64,000 nucleotides of DNA from an uncultured Oscillospiraceae bacterium (GCA_934569045.1 CAKTJX010000005.1:15354-79353); one strand, 5' to 3'. Counted from the first letter of the stretch, positions 42,496-51,930 are shown. Notes: generated by a model not told the origin, from the sequence alone. A program made the numbers and translations.

Positions 42496-43923
42496 ATGAA
42501 ATCATCCTTTGGCCGCAGTTTTTCCGTGTTCGCGGGGATTCTGCTGGTGGCGCTGACGGTGCTGGGCGGGTCTTTTCAGATGATGGTGCAGAACTATCTG
42601 ATGGACACCACCTTTGCCAGCCTGGAGCAGGATGCCCAGATCATTTCCGATCTGGCGGCCTCCTACTTAGAGGACAGCAGCCTGGGGGGCCGGGAGTTTC
42701 TCATGAATCTGGACATTGCCTCCAAGGTCTCCGGCTCCGATGCCGTGATCTGCAATCAGCAGGGCAAGGTGGTTATCTGCTCCGACAGCCTCTTCGGCTG
42801 CCAGCATACCGGACTTTATGTAAACCAGGATTACCTGACCAAGGTCATTGAAAAGGGTTCTGACCGGGCAACGGGCCTGATCAAGGGGCTGTATGAGGAC
42901 GAGCGGTTTCTGGTGGCCCTGCCCGTCAGCAGCACCGAGGGGGAGAACGAGGGCATTATCATCGTCTCCTCACCCCTGGCGGGGGTCAACGCCGTGCTGA
43001 CCAAAATTTCCAATATCTTCCTGACCACCGCCGCGGTGGTGGTGCTGGTGGCTGTGCTGGCCGTGTCCCTGTTTGCACGGCGGGAGAGCCGCCCTCTGCA
43101 GGAGATGGCGAAGGTGGCCAACGCCTTCGGCCACGGGGATCTGGAGGCCCGGGTGAAGATTGAGGAGAGCTACTCCGAGGAGATGGAGGAGCTGGCCCTG
43201 GCCTTTAACAATATGGCGTCTTCCCTTCAGAAGAGCGAGTACCGCCGCCAGGAGTTTGTGGCCAACGTATCCCATGAGCTGAAAACCCCCATGACCACGA
43301 TCTCCGGCTATGTGGACGGGATGCTGGACAAGACCATTCCGGAGGAGAAGTGGCCCCACTATCTGCAAATCGTCTCCGACGAGACCAAGCGCCTGAGTCG
43401 GCTGGTTCGCAGCATGCTGGATATCTCCCAGCTCCAGAACCAGGGCGGCATCCCGGACGAGAAGAAGGTTCAGTTCGACCTGGAGGACGCTTGCAGCCAG
43501 GTGCTGCTGACCTTTGAAAAGAAGATCGATGACCGGCACATCAATGTGGATGTGGACATGCCGGATCATCCGGTGTTCACCTTTGCCAACGAGGACTACA
43601 TCACCCAGGTGATCTACAACCTGATCGACAACGCCGTGAAGTTCTGCCCGGATGGGGGCACTCTGGGGCTGAAAATCAAAGAGGGCGGGGCCAAGGCCTA
43701 TGTCTCCGTGTCCAACGATGGCGATACCATCCCGCCGGAGGAGCTGCCCCTGGTCTTTGACCGCTTCCACAAGCTGGACAAGAGCCGCTCCAAGAACCGG
43801 GACGGCTGGGGCCTGGGGCTCTACATCGTCAAGACCATCGTATGCAGCCACGGCGAAAACATCAGCGTCACCAGCCGGGACGGCAAGACGGAGTTTACCT
43901 TTACCATGCCGCTGGTGAACTAA
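42496..43923 (+). CDS. Membrane sensor histidine kinase
   Basis: 475 residues from ATG 42496 with GAGGTG 7 bases upstream; longer frames read into the family C element. TM1 at about 8-30, extracellular sensor (about 31-175), TM2 (about 176-196), HAMP (RRESRPLQEMAKVANAFG), HisKA with phosphoacceptor His260 (NVSHELKTPMTT), and HATPase (NLIDNAVKF, DGWGLGLYIVK). No response regulator is adjacent. The next gene is an HtrA protease, so an envelope-stress role is plausible. Confidence 0.9.
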   Translation: MKSSFGRSFSVFAGILLVALTVLGGSFQMMVQNYLMDTTFASLEQDAQIISDLAASYLEDSSLGGREFLMNLDIASKVSGSDAVICNQQGKVVICSDSLFGCQHTGLYVNQDYLTKVIEKGSDRATGLIKGLYEDERFLVALPVSSTEGENEGIIIVSSPLAGVNAVLTKISNIFLTTAAVVVLVAVLAVSLFARRESRPLQEMAKVANAFGHGDLEARVKIEESYSEEMEELALAFNNMASSLQKSEYRRQEFVANVSHELKTPMTTISGYVDGMLDKTIPEEKWPHYLQIVSDETKRLSRLVRSMLDISQLQNQGGIPDEKKVQFDLEDACSQVLLTFEKKIDDRHINVDVDMPDHPVFTFANEDYITQVIYNLIDNAVKFCPDGGTLGLKIKEGGAKAYVSVSNDGDTIPPEELPLVFDRFHKLDKSRSKNRDGWGLGLYIVKTIVCSHGENISVTSRDGKTEFTFTMPLVN

Positions 43924-43934
43924 AAATAGCATCG

Positions 43935-44022
43935 TCCCCCGGAGGGGGACGACGAGTGGGCGGTACGCTGCCTGCATCAGTCTCGGCTGCGCCGAGCCAG
44001 CTTCCCCCAGGGGAAGCCAAAA
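43935..44022. repeat. Family B fragment, copy 4
   Basis: GTCCCCCGGAGGGGGAC hairpin, GGGCGGTACGC, CATCAGTCTCGGCTGCGCCG and AGCTTCCCCCAGGGGAAGC: B modules without the ACGAATTCG centre. Confidence 0.5.
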
Positions 44023-44031
44023 GGAGGATGT

Positions 44032-45273
44032 ATGAACGACAAACGATTTCCCTTTGACAGCGGGTGGGATGACGGGGTGTATGGCACCGGGTGTACCCAG
44101 CCGCCGAAAAGTCATCGGACGGTCATTGCGCTGCTGCTGGTGGCGGTGATCTTCCTGGGCGGCATCGCCACGGCCATGAGCGTGCTGAATGTGAAGCTCT
44201 TCCGGGAGCTCCACCGGAAGGAGGACGCGCTGACCATCGCCTACGCCGTCCAGCAGACCACAGAGGCCACAGAGGCCCTGGAGGACGCGCCCCCTGCCCC
44301 TCAGGAGGGGGCAACCCTGGATCTCCACGCCGCCCCCGGCCAGGAGAATACGGAGACCAGCGGCGGCCTGTCTCTCCAGGAGATTTACGCTCGGAACATC
44401 CCCTCGGTGGTGTCCATCACCGCCAAGGGAACCAATGAGACGGCCACCGGCACCGGCGTGATTTTGTCTTCCCAGGGCTACATGGTCACCAATTACCATG
44501 TGATCCAGCAGGCCCAGCAGGTCGCCGTGACCCTGACGGACAAGCGGGAGCTGACGGCCTCCATCGTGGGCACGGACCCGGTATCGGATCTGGCGGTGCT
44601 CTATGTCCAGGCGGAGGACCTGGCCCCCGCCCAGTTCGGGGACTCTGACAGCCTGCGGGTGGGCGACACGGTGGTTGCCATCGGGGACCCCCTGGGCGTA
44701 GAGCTCCGGGGCACCATGACGGACGGCATTATCTCCGCCATCAGCCGGGACGTGCAGGTGGACGGCCGGACCATGAATCTGATCCAGACCAACGCCGCCC
44801 TGAATTCCGGCAACTCCGGCGGGCCCCTTATCAACTGCTTCGGCCAGGTCATCGGCATCAACACCATGAAGATCGGGGCCTTTACGGACAGCTCCGGCGT
44901 AGAGGGTCTGGGCTTCGCCATTCCCAGCGCCACGGTGCAGGATGTGGTGAACCAGATCATTACCCAGGGCTATGTGTCCGGCCGCCCCTGGCTGGGGGTT
45001 CAGGGAGAGGACTTCTCCTATTTCTACCAGCGGTTCTACCGGGTGCCGAGAGGCATCTATATCACCTCTGTGGAGTCCGGCAGTCCGGCCCAGGCGGCGG
45101 GTCTCACCGGCGGCGACATCATCACCACTGCCGACGGCACCTCCGTCTCTGATATGGACGACCTGAACAGCCTCCTCTATGCCCACAGCGTAGGGGACAC
45201 CATGCGCCTGACCATCTACCGGAACGGCTACCAGGGCGATGTGACTGTCACCCTGACGGAAAAAAAGAATTAA
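44032..45273 (+). CDS. HtrA/DegP-like S1C serine protease with PDZ domain
   Basis: 413 residues, ATG 8 bases after AAAAGGAGG. Cytoplasmic N-terminus (about 25 residues), one membrane anchor (about 27-48), a low-complexity linker, then the trypsin-like domain with the triad His (VTNYHVIQQ), Asp (DPVSDLAVLY) and Ser262 (NSGNSGGPLIN), and a C-terminal PDZ domain (ITSVESGSPAQAAGLTGGDI). It degrades or refolds damaged surface proteins. Probably shares the upstream kinase transcript, as no promoter is evident between them. Confidence 0.92.
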   Translation: MNDKRFPFDSGWDDGVYGTGCTQPPKSHRTVIALLLVAVIFLGGIATAMSVLNVKLFRELHRKEDALTIAYAVQQTTEATEALEDAPPAPQEGATLDLHAAPGQENTETSGGLSLQEIYARNIPSVVSITAKGTNETATGTGVILSSQGYMVTNYHVIQQAQQVAVTLTDKRELTASIVGTDPVSDLAVLYVQAEDLAPAQFGDSDSLRVGDTVVAIGDPLGVELRGTMTDGIISAISRDVQVDGRTMNLIQTNAALNSGNSGGPLINCFGQVIGINTMKIGAFTDSSGVEGLGFAIPSATVQDVVNQIITQGYVSGRPWLGVQGEDFSYFYQRFYRVPRGIYITSVESGSPAQAAGLTGGDIITTADGTSVSDMDDLNSLLYAHSVGDTMRLTIYRNGYQGDVTVTLTEKKN

Positions 45274-45304
45274 AAAAATCATGCGAATCAATGTCTGAAG
45301 GCCA

Positions 45305-45404
45305 GTAGGGGCGGCTATTAGCCGCCCGGAGACGACTGGGCCTGAGCGTTTGGTCTTCACCGCCCATTTGCGATACCTTCCGGGCGGCTGATAGCCGCCC
45401 CTAC
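45305..45404. repeat. Family A repeat, copy 9
   Basis: 100-base core with outer arms ATGCGAATCAATG (45280) and TTGATTCGCGGCAT (45421), between the protease and thioesterase genes. Confidence 0.85.
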
Positions 45405-45453
45405 GGGACACAGGAGAGTTGTTGATTCGCGGCATGAATCGAGGCAATGCGAT

Positions 45454-46179
45454 ATGGAAATGATCTATTCCCAGAATTATGAAATCAAGGACAATATGGT
45501 GGACTGCTTTGGCAATCTGAAGCCGGCCCAGATCCTCTTTATCGCCCAGGACATGGGCGGGCGGCACAGCCGGGAACTGACGCCGCTATTAAACAGCGAG
45601 CACCTTTTCTGGGCCGTGACCCGGCACCGGGTGCAGATCACCCGGCTGCCCAAATCCGGTGAAACCCTCCGGGTGGAGACCTGGGCCCTGCCCACCACCC
45701 GGGTGGCCTACCCCAGAAGCGTGGTGGCCTATGACGAGAACGGGGAGGAGTGCTTCCGCTCCATCACCCTCTGGGTGCTGATGAACCGGGATACCCGGGC
45801 CATGATCCAGCCGGGCAAAAGCGGCATTGAGGTTCCCGGCACCCTCCGGGGCCTGGAGCTGGCCTCTCCAAAGGGGCTGGTGCCCAGAGACCTGGTCAAT
45901 TCCTGCCCCAGACGGGTCTGCTTCACGGACCTGGACCGGAACGGGCACATGAACAACACCCGCTATATGGAGTGGGTGGAGGACCTGTTCCCCAGCCAGT
46001 TCCACCGGGACCACACCCTGAAGGAATTCACCGCCTGCTACCTGTCGGAGAGTCGGGAGGGCCAGACATTGGACCTGCGCTACGATATCCTGGAGGACGG
46101 CTGCGTCCAGGTGGACGCCCACCGGAACCTGAACGGCGAGGACCACCGGGTGTTCTCCATCCGTCTGCTGTATCTGTGA
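45454..46179 (+). CDS. Acyl-ACP thioesterase
   Basis: 241 residues made of two hotdog domains. Domain 1 has MVDCFGNLKPAQILFIAQDM and LFWAVTRHRVQITRLP. Domain 2 has DLDRNGHMNNTRYMEWVEDL, the conserved N-x-H catalytic region of bacterial FatA/FatB-like enzymes. It releases free fatty acids from acyl-ACP. No clear ribosome binding site; the ATG at 45454 is the first in frame with the conserved start. A terminator follows. Confidence 0.9.
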   Translation: MEMIYSQNYEIKDNMVDCFGNLKPAQILFIAQDMGGRHSRELTPLLNSEHLFWAVTRHRVQITRLPKSGETLRVETWALPTTRVAYPRSVVAYDENGEECFRSITLWVLMNRDTRAMIQPGKSGIEVPGTLRGLELASPKGLVPRDLVNSCPRRVCFTDLDRNGHMNNTRYMEWVEDLFPSQFHRDHTLKEFTACYLSESREGQTLDLRYDILEDGCVQVDAHRNLNGEDHRVFSIRLLYL

Positions 46180-46205
46180 AAAAACGCGTTCTGTCAACCA
46201 AAAAA

Positions 46206-46240
46206 TTCCACAGCCTATCAAAGGACTGTGGAGTTTTTTT
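46206..46240 (+). terminator. Terminator after the thioesterase gene
   Basis: TCCACAG / CTGTGGA stem with a loop of about 12 bases, followed by a T-run. The stem is itself DnaA-box-like. Confidence 0.7.
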
Positions 46241-46267
46241 CACAGCCCCGGCAAAAACAGAGGAAAA

Positions 46268-46345
46268 ATCCAGCTTTTCCACAGCACGCCCTGTGGAAAA
46301 ACCTGTGGACAATGTGGATAACTCCTGTGGAGAAGCGGTGCATGG
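46268..46345. other. Tandem DnaA-box cluster
   Basis: TTTTCCACA (46275-46283), TGTGGAAAA (46292-46300), TGTGGACAA (46304-46312) and a perfect TGTGGATAA (46313-46321), three of them in tandem. Not near a replication gene. Confidence 0.55.
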
Positions 46346-46444
46346 GGTGTGGAGAGGGTGATTATGTCGCGCGAACAAGTGTGTGGGTATGGGTTTTGCG
46401 GGCAAAAACTGTGGAGAAACGTGTACCCATGACGGGGAGGCCCA

Positions 46445-46600
46445 CCTAGCTTCCCCTCCGGGGAAGCTGGCTCGGCATCGGTTCTGCGTACCGATGTTTT
46501 ATGGTGCGATTGCCACTGGCAATCGATTATTTCTGATTCGCTGCGCGGAGCACCACCCGCATCCACCGCCTGCGGGCGGTCCCCCATCACTTTTTATGGT
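46445..46600. repeat. Family B mosaic repeat, copy 5, left part
   Basis: AGCTTCCCCTCCGGGGAAGCT, CATCGGTTCTGCGTACCGAT, GCGATTGCCACTGGCAATCG, TTCGCTGCGCGGAGCACCAC and CCGCCTGCGGGCGG. It is split from its right part (46751-46828) by family C copy 6. Confidence 0.65.
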
Positions 46601-46750
46601 GGGGCTGTTGCAAAATAAGCATTTTTGTAGGGGCGGCTACCAGCCGCCCGCGATCTCACGGAATTGCGCATTTGATGGATGCGCTCTGTCCCGAAAGTCG
46701 GCGGGCGGCTAATAGCCGCCCCTACGGGTTTACTATTTTGCAACAGCCCC
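46601..46750 (-). mobile_element. Family C MITE-like element, copy 6 (150 bp)
   Basis: 150-base unit, inverted, inserted inside a B element. The whole B-C-B composite is the inverted counterpart of the one at about 55237-55600. Confidence 0.88.
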
Positions 46751-46828
46751 AATATTTTTGATTCGCTGCGCGACGCACCGCCCAAGGGGAAGGTAGGGGG
46801 CTTCTTTTTTTAGGGTATACGTTCATCC
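46751..46828. repeat. Family B mosaic repeat, copy 5, right part
   Basis: TTGATTCGCTGCGCGACGCA, CCAAGGGGAAGGT and the outer end AGGGTATACGTTCA. Confidence 0.6.
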
Positions 46829-46916
46829 GGGGGGCGGAAAACATTCAATCATGCCCGTCCACACCGAAATTTCGGAAAAACAATGGAAAATTCCCATGTT
46901 TTTTCAAAAGAAGCTA

Positions 46917-46945
46917 TTGCATTGCGGGAAAAACAGTGCTATAAT
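46917..46945 (+). promoter_or_regulatory. Promoter of the rimP-nusA-infB operon
   Basis: TTGCAT (46917-46922), 17-base spacer, TATAAT (46940-46945); transcription would begin near 46952. Confidence 0.75.
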
Positions 46946-46965
46946 CCTACTTGAAAGAATGTAGG

Positions 46966-46997
46966 AAGAAAGAGAGGGGCGCGCCCCTCTCTTTCTT
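46966..46997 (+). promoter_or_regulatory. Perfect 32-bp palindrome in the rimP leader
   Basis: AAGAAAGAGAGGGGCG followed by its exact complement, with no loop. It begins about 14 bases into the transcript and ends 25 bases before the rimP ATG. No T-run follows on the coding side. Likely an RNA hairpin that tunes operon expression. Confidence 0.6.
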
Positions 46998-47022
46998 ATT
47001 GACCAAAAGAAAGGATGGTTCT

Positions 47023-47475
47023 ATGAAAGTTACCGAGCAGGTAGCCGCCTTCGCGGAGCCCATTGTCCGCTCCCAGGGCTGCTCGCTGTGGGACGTGGAA
47101 TATGTGCGGGAAGGCTCCGAGTATTTTCTGCGTCTGTATATCGACAAAGAGGGCGGCGTGGACATCGATGACTGCGAGGCCGTCTCCCGGGCCATGGACC
47201 CCATTCTGGACGAGAAGGACCCGGTTCCCGGCAGCTACCATTTTGAGGTCTGCTCCGCGGGACTGGAGCGGGTGCTGAAGCGGCCCTCGGATTTTGCTCA
47301 GTTCATGGGCTCCCCTATTACCGTCAAGCTCTACCGGCCCTACAACGGCCTGAAGGAGCTGCCGGGGATTCTGCGGGGCTACGAGGACGGAAAGCTCACC
47401 GTGGAAGCCGGGAAGGAAACCATTACATTTGAAAAGTCCCAGGTCGCGCTGGTGCGGCTTCGGGTGGAATTCTGA
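47023..47475 (+). CDS. rimP: Ribosome maturation factor RimP
   Basis: 150 residues from ATG 47023 (AAAGGATGG upstream); a longer frame would include the leader palindrome. LWDVEYVREGSEYFLRLYID and DDCEAVSRAMDPILDEKDP, followed by YHFEVCSAGLERVLKRPSDF, are the RimP core. It helps assemble the 30S subunit. First gene of the classic nusA-infB operon. Confidence 0.95.
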   Translation: MKVTEQVAAFAEPIVRSQGCSLWDVEYVREGSEYFLRLYIDKEGGVDIDDCEAVSRAMDPILDEKDPVPGSYHFEVCSAGLERVLKRPSDFAQFMGSPITVKLYRPYNGLKELPGILRGYEDGKLTVEAGKETITFEKSQVALVRLRVEF

Positions 47476-47490
47476 TTGGAGGAACGAACG

Positions 47491-48642
47491 ATGGCGAGAA
47501 AAACAAAAGCTGCCAAGCAGGAGCCCCAGGTAGATGTGGGGGCAGAGATCTTCGCGAGCCTGCGGGATCTGGAGAAGGTAAAGGGCATCCCCGTTGATTA
47601 TATGGTGGACCGGCTGAAGCAGGCCCTGGCCAATGCCTACCGGAAGGACCGGGAGGACCACCGGGATGTGCCCGCCGACAATGTGGTGGTGAACCTGGAC
47701 GAGCACGGCCTGAGCATCCATCTGGTGAAGACCGCCGTGGAAGAGGTGGAGGACACCGCTCTGGAAATCCAGATCGATGCCGCCCGCCGCTACAACCCCA
47801 ACGTCCAGGTGGGCGAGCCCGTCAACATCCCTGTGGACTATCAGAAGTTCGGCCGCATCGCCGCCCAGACCGCCAAGCAGGTGGTCATCCAGGGCATCCG
47901 GGAAGCGGAGCGGGGCGTGATGTATGAAAGCTACTCCAGCAAGGCCCAGGAGCTGCTCACCGGCACCGTCAGCCGGATTGTGCCTGCGTCCGGCGATGTG
48001 CTGCTGAAGGTGGGCCAGGGCAGCGAGGCCTCCGAGGCCATGCTCCGTGCCGGCGAGCAGATCCCCGGCGAGACCTATGTAGAGGGCCAGATTGTCAAGG
48101 TCTATGTGCTGGATGTGCGCAAGAACGACCGGGGCCCCCTGGTGCAGGTATCTCGGACCCATCCCAACCTGGTGCGCCGGCTCTTCGAGCTGGAGACCCC
48201 GGAAATTGCCGAAGGCCAGGTGGAGATCCGCAATATCGCCCGGGAGCCCGGCTCCCGCTCCAAGATGGCCGTCCGGGCCGCTATGGAGGGCGTGGACCCC
48301 GTGGGCGCCTGTGTGGGCCCCAGAGGCGGCCGTGTAGGCGCGGTCGTGGAGGAGCTCCACGGCGAGAAGATCGAGATCGTGGTCTGGAGCGAGGACCCCT
48401 GCCAGTATGTCAAGGCCGCGCTGAGCCCCGCGGATGTGCTGTCCGTCAGCCTGATCCCCGGCCAGAAGGCATGCAGCGTCATTGTGCCTGACGACCAGCT
48501 GAGCCTGGCCATCGGCAAGGAGGGCCAGAACGCCCGCCTGGCCGCCCGCCTCACCGGCTACAAGATCGACATCAAGTCCGCCTCCCAGGCCGCCGCGCTG
48601 GCCGAGCCGAAGGAAGAGGCGGAGGAGAACGAGGAAGCGTAA
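47491..48642 (+). CDS. nusA: Transcription termination/antitermination factor NusA
   Basis: 383 residues from ATG 47491, 8 bases after GGAGG. N-terminal RNA polymerase-binding domain (about 1-130), S1 domain (VSRIVPASGDVLLKVGQG), KH1 and KH2 (ACVGPRGGRVGAVVEELHG, LAIGKEGQNARLAARLTGYK), and a short acidic tail. It modulates pausing and termination; autoregulation of this operon is known in other bacteria. Confidence 0.96.
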   Translation: MARKTKAAKQEPQVDVGAEIFASLRDLEKVKGIPVDYMVDRLKQALANAYRKDREDHRDVPADNVVVNLDEHGLSIHLVKTAVEEVEDTALEIQIDAARRYNPNVQVGEPVNIPVDYQKFGRIAAQTAKQVVIQGIREAERGVMYESYSSKAQELLTGTVSRIVPASGDVLLKVGQGSEASEAMLRAGEQIPGETYVEGQIVKVYVLDVRKNDRGPLVQVSRTHPNLVRRLFELETPEIAEGQVEIRNIAREPGSRSKMAVRAAMEGVDPVGACVGPRGGRVGAVVEELHGEKIEIVVWSEDPCQYVKAALSPADVLSVSLIPGQKACSVIVPDDQLSLAIGKEGQNARLAARLTGYKIDIKSASQAAALAEPKEEAEENEEA

Positions 48643-48915
48643 ATGCAGAAAAAAATCCCTCAGCGGCAGTGCATGGGCTGCCGGGAGCGTAAAGCGAAGA
48701 AGGAGCTGATCCGGGTGGTCCGGGGGGTGGACGGGAACGTCACCCTGGACTTCAGCGGCAAGGCGCCGGGCCGGGGGGCCTACCTGTGCCCTAACCCGGA
48801 GTGCCTGAAAAAGGCCATCCGCTCCAAGGCTCTGGACCGGAGTCTGGAGACGGAGATTCCCCAGCAGGTCTATGACCGGCTGGAAAAAGAAATGGAGCAG
48901 GGAAGCAATGGATAG
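48643..48915 (+). CDS. rnpM: YlxR/RnpM RNA-binding protein
   Basis: 90 residues. QCMGCRERKAKKELIRVVRG and DFSGKAPGRGAYLCPNPECL are the YlxR family signature; Bacillus YlxR (RnpM) binds RNase P RNA. Starts directly at the nusA stop. Confidence 0.93.
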   Translation: MQKKIPQRQCMGCRERKAKKELIRVVRGVDGNVTLDFSGKAPGRGAYLCPNPECLKKAIRSKALDRSLETEIPQQVYDRLEKEMEQGSNG

Positions 48916-49339
48916 AGCACTCAATTATCTGGCCCTGGCCCGGAAGGGCGGCCTGGCGGAGCTGGGCGAGGAGCCGGTAGGCGGCGCGGCCAGAGCCGGG
49001 AAGGCCTATGTGATCCTGGTGGCCGGAGACGCCTCCGATCACACCTGGCGCAGAGCCAAGAGCTTTGCCGCCGGGACGGAGCAGCAGTGCGTCCGCCTGC
49101 CCTACAGCAAGGATGCCATGGGCGAGGCCATCGGCCGGGACACCCTGGCCATCGCGGCCATTACGGATGTATCCCTGGCCCTGGCCCTGGTGAAGGCCCT
49201 GCCGGAGCCGGAAAAGTACAAGGATGCCCTGGCGGTTCTGGATCAGAAATCCCAGAAGGCAAAAAAGCGCCAGGCGGAGGCCAGGGCCCACGCCCGGAAC
49301 GTGCGGACAGGGAAGAAGAAACACCATGAAGGAAAGTAA
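48908..49339 (+). CDS. L7Ae-family ribosomal protein-like (YlxQ)
   Basis: 143 residues from ATG 48908, which overlaps rnpM by 8 bases and follows GGAGCAGGGA. LNYLALARKGGLAELGEEPV, then AYVILVAGDASDHTWRRAKS, fits the L7Ae/L30e/YlxQ fold that binds kink-turn RNA. The extended Lys/Arg-rich C-terminus (about 110-143) is longer than in Bacillus YlxQ. Confidence 0.88.
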   Translation: MDRALNYLALARKGGLAELGEEPVGGAARAGKAYVILVAGDASDHTWRRAKSFAAGTEQQCVRLPYSKDAMGEAIGRDTLAIAAITDVSLALALVKALPEPEKYKDALAVLDQKSQKAKKRQAEARAHARNVRTGKKKHHEGK

Positions 49340-49360
49340 GTAAATGCGGCGCGGAAATTT

Positions 49361-49471
49361 CGTGTCATTGCGAACCAGTGGGCACACTGGTGTGGCAATC
49401 CCCCGGATTTTCAGATTCTCCGTTTCACCGGAGGACTGCCACACCAGTCTGATGACTGGTTCGCAATGACA
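49361..49471. repeat. Imperfect long inverted repeat between the L7Ae gene and infB
   Basis: Arms TGTCATTGCGAACCAGT (49361) and ACTGGTTCGCAATGACA (49455-49471), with ACTGGTGTGGCAATC and GACTGCCACACCAGT inside. Only one copy in the window; resembles short palindromic elements common in Clostridia. Confidence 0.65.
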
Positions 49472-49518
49472 GCAGGTTTAAGCGCCGGGTAAAGAGTTTA
49501 GTGGAGGTGCGTTCATAT

Positions 49519-51876
49519 ATGAGTTTTGTGAAGTATCGTTTGAAGGAAGTTGCCGCCGATTTCGGTGTCACGCCGAAGGAAATCGGGGATATCATCTCCA
49601 AGTTTTCGGAAAGACCCAAGTCCAACTCCCAGGTTCTGACGGACCAGGAGCTGAACGTGGTATTTGAGGTCATGACCCAGACCCACCAGATCGATTCTCT
49701 GGAGCAGGTCTTCGCCGCCCAGGCCCAGAAGCCCAAGCAGGAGAAGCAGGAGGCCAAGGAGGCCCCCAAGCAGGAAGCGAAGCAGGAGACTGCCAAGCAG
49801 CAGCCCGCGCCCGCTGCCCAGAAGCCCAAGGAGGAGAAGCCCAAGGAGGAAAAGCCCAAGGAGGAAAAGCCCAAGGAGCCCGAACGCAAGCGGGAGCGCC
49901 GGGTGGTGGATACCTCTGCCGTGCAGGTGAACTCCGCCCGGTTTGACGACCATGCGGATTCTCTGGTCTCCGAGCGGGTCCAGAATTACCAGGGCGGCAA
50001 GCAGCGCATCGGCGGCAAGAAGGGCCAGCAGCAGAACAAGAAGGACAACAAGTTCCGGGGCAATAAGTCCCGCAACGAGGAGCAGGAGAAGATGCGCCGC
50101 CTCCAGATGGAGGTGGCCCGGAAGGCCCCTGTCACCGTCAAGATTCCGGAGGAGATCACCGTGGGTGAGCTGGCCTCCCGGATGAAGAAGACCGCCGGAG
50201 AGGTTATCAAGCTTCTGATGAAGAACGGCGTCATGGCCGGAATCAACCAGACCATCGACTTCGACACCGCCGAATATGTGGCTACGGAAATGGGCTGCAA
50301 GGTGGAGAAGGAGGTTACCGTCACCATCGAGGAGCAGATCATCGACGACCATGTGGATACCGCCGACGAGCTGGAGACCCGGGCCCCTGTGGTGGTGGTC
50401 ATGGGCCACGTTGACCACGGCAAGACCTCTCTGCTGGATGCCATCCGGAAGACCTCCGTTACCGCGGGAGAGGCCGGCGGCATTACCCAGCACATCGGTG
50501 CCTACACCGTGGATGTGGGCGGCAAGTCCATCACCTTCCTGGATACCCCGGGCCACGCCGCCTTTACCTCCATGCGTGCCCGCGGCGCCATGTGCACCGA
50601 TATCGCCATTCTGGTGGTGGCCGCCGATGACGGCATCATGCCCCAGACCATCGAGTCCATCAACCACGCCAAGGCCGCCAAGGTGCCCATCATCGTGGCC
50701 ATCAACAAGATGGATAAGCCCACCGCCAACCCGGACAAGATCAAGGAGCAGCTGACCAAGTACGACCTGATCCCCGAGGAGTGGGGCGGCGACACCGTGA
50801 TCTGCCCCATTTCCGCCAAGACCGGCAAGGGCCTGGACAATCTGCTGGAGATGGTCACCCTCACCGCCGAAATGCTGGAGCTGAAGGCCAACCCCAACCG
50901 CCGGGGCAAGGGCACCGTCATCGAGGCCCGTCTGGACAAGACCAGAGGCCCCATTGCGACCTTGCTGGTGCAGAACGGCACCCTGAAGCAGGGTGATATC
51001 ATCATCGCGGGCACCGCCGTGGGCCGTGTCCGTGTCATGACCAACGACAAGGGCCGCACCGTGAAGACCGCCGGCCCCAGCCAGCCTGTGGAGATCACCG
51101 GCCTGGCCGATGTGCCCACCCCCGGTGACGAGTTCGATGCGGTTACCGATGAGCGCATGGCCCGGGAGCTGGTAGAGCAGCGCCGCCAGGCCGCCAAGGA
51201 TGCCGCCGCCAAGCTGCAGCAGAAGGTGACCCTGGACAATCTGTTTGCCCGAATGCAGGAGGGCGAGATGAAGGAGCTGCCCCTGATCGTCAAGGCCGAT
51301 GTGCAGGGCTCCGCCGAGGCCGTGAAGGCCTCCCTGGAGAAGATCTCCAACGAGGAGGTCCGGGTCCGGGTGATCCACACCGGCGTAGGCGCCATCAACG
51401 AGAGCGATGTGCTGCTGGCCTCCACCTCCGGCGCGATCATCGTGGGCTTCAATGTCCGGGCCGATGCCGGCGCCCAGGCCTCCATTGCCCGGTCCAATGT
51501 GGATATCCGCTACTACCGGGTTATCTACGATGCCATCGATGAAATCGAGTCCGCCATGAAGGGCATGCTGGCACCCAAGTTCGAGGAAGTGGTCATCGGC
51601 CACGCCGAGGTCCGCATGACCTACAAGGTCAGCGCCGTGGGCACCATCGCCGGCTGCATGGTGAAGGACGGCAAGGTGACGAGAGATTCCCAGGTCCGCA
51701 TCCTGCGGGACAACATCGTCATCCACGAGGGCGAGATCGGCTCTCTGCAGCGCTTCAAGGACGCCGCCAAGGAGGTCACCGCCGGTTACGAGTGCGGCAT
51801 GAGCGTGGTCAAGTTCAACGACATCCGCGAGGGCGATATCTTCGAGTGCTTTGTGATGCAGGAGATTAAGCAGTAA
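49519..51876 (+). CDS. infB: Translation initiation factor IF-2
   Basis: 785 residues from ATG 49519, 10 bases after GGAGGTG; GTG 49501 is possible but lacks a site. The N-terminal IF2 domain is followed by a Lys/Glu/Pro/Gln-rich linker with tandem PKEEK units (about residues 100-122). The G domain has [28 protein letters not shown] and VAINKMDKP; domains II-IV follow to the C-terminal [19 protein letters not shown]. It brings initiator tRNA to the 30S subunit using GTP. Confidence 0.97.
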   Translation: MSFVKYRLKEVAADFGVTPKEIGDIISKFSERPKSNSQVLTDQELNVVFEVMTQTHQIDSLEQVFAAQAQKPKQEKQEAKEAPKQEAKQETAKQQPAPAAQKPKEEKPKEEKPKEEKPKEPERKRERRVVDTSAVQVNSARFDDHADSLVSERVQNYQGGKQRIGGKKGQQQNKKDNKFRGNKSRNEEQEKMRRLQMEVARKAPVTVKIPEEITVGELASRMKKTAGEVIKLLMKNGVMAGINQTIDFDTAEYVATEMGCKVEKEVTVTIEEQIIDDHVDTADELETRAPVVVVMGHVDHGKTSLLDAIRKTSVTAGEAGGITQHIGAYTVDVGGKSITFLDTPGHAAFTSMRARGAMCTDIAILVVAADDGIMPQTIESINHAKAAKVPIIVAINKMDKPTANPDKIKEQLTKYDLIPEEWGGDTVICPISAKTGKGLDNLLEMVTLTAEMLELKANPNRRGKGTVIEARLDKTRGPIATLLVQNGTLKQGDIIIAGTAVGRVRVMTNDKGRTVKTAGPSQPVEITGLADVPTPGDEFDAVTDERMARELVEQRRQAAKDAAAKLQQKVTLDNLFARMQEGEMKELPLIVKADVQGSAEAVKASLEKISNEEVRVRVIHTGVGAINESDVLLASTSGAIIVGFNVRADAGAQASIARSNVDIRYYRVIYDAIDEIESAMKGMLAPKFEEVVIGHAEVRMTYKVSAVGTIAGCMVKDGKVTRDSQVRILRDNIVIHEGEIGSLQRFKDAAKEVTAGYECGMSVVKFNDIREGDIFECFVMQEIKQ

Positions 51877-51930
51877 AGAAAAAGAATAAAAAGTTCGGAA
51901 GCCCGGTTGCGCGTATAACCTAAAAAGGAA

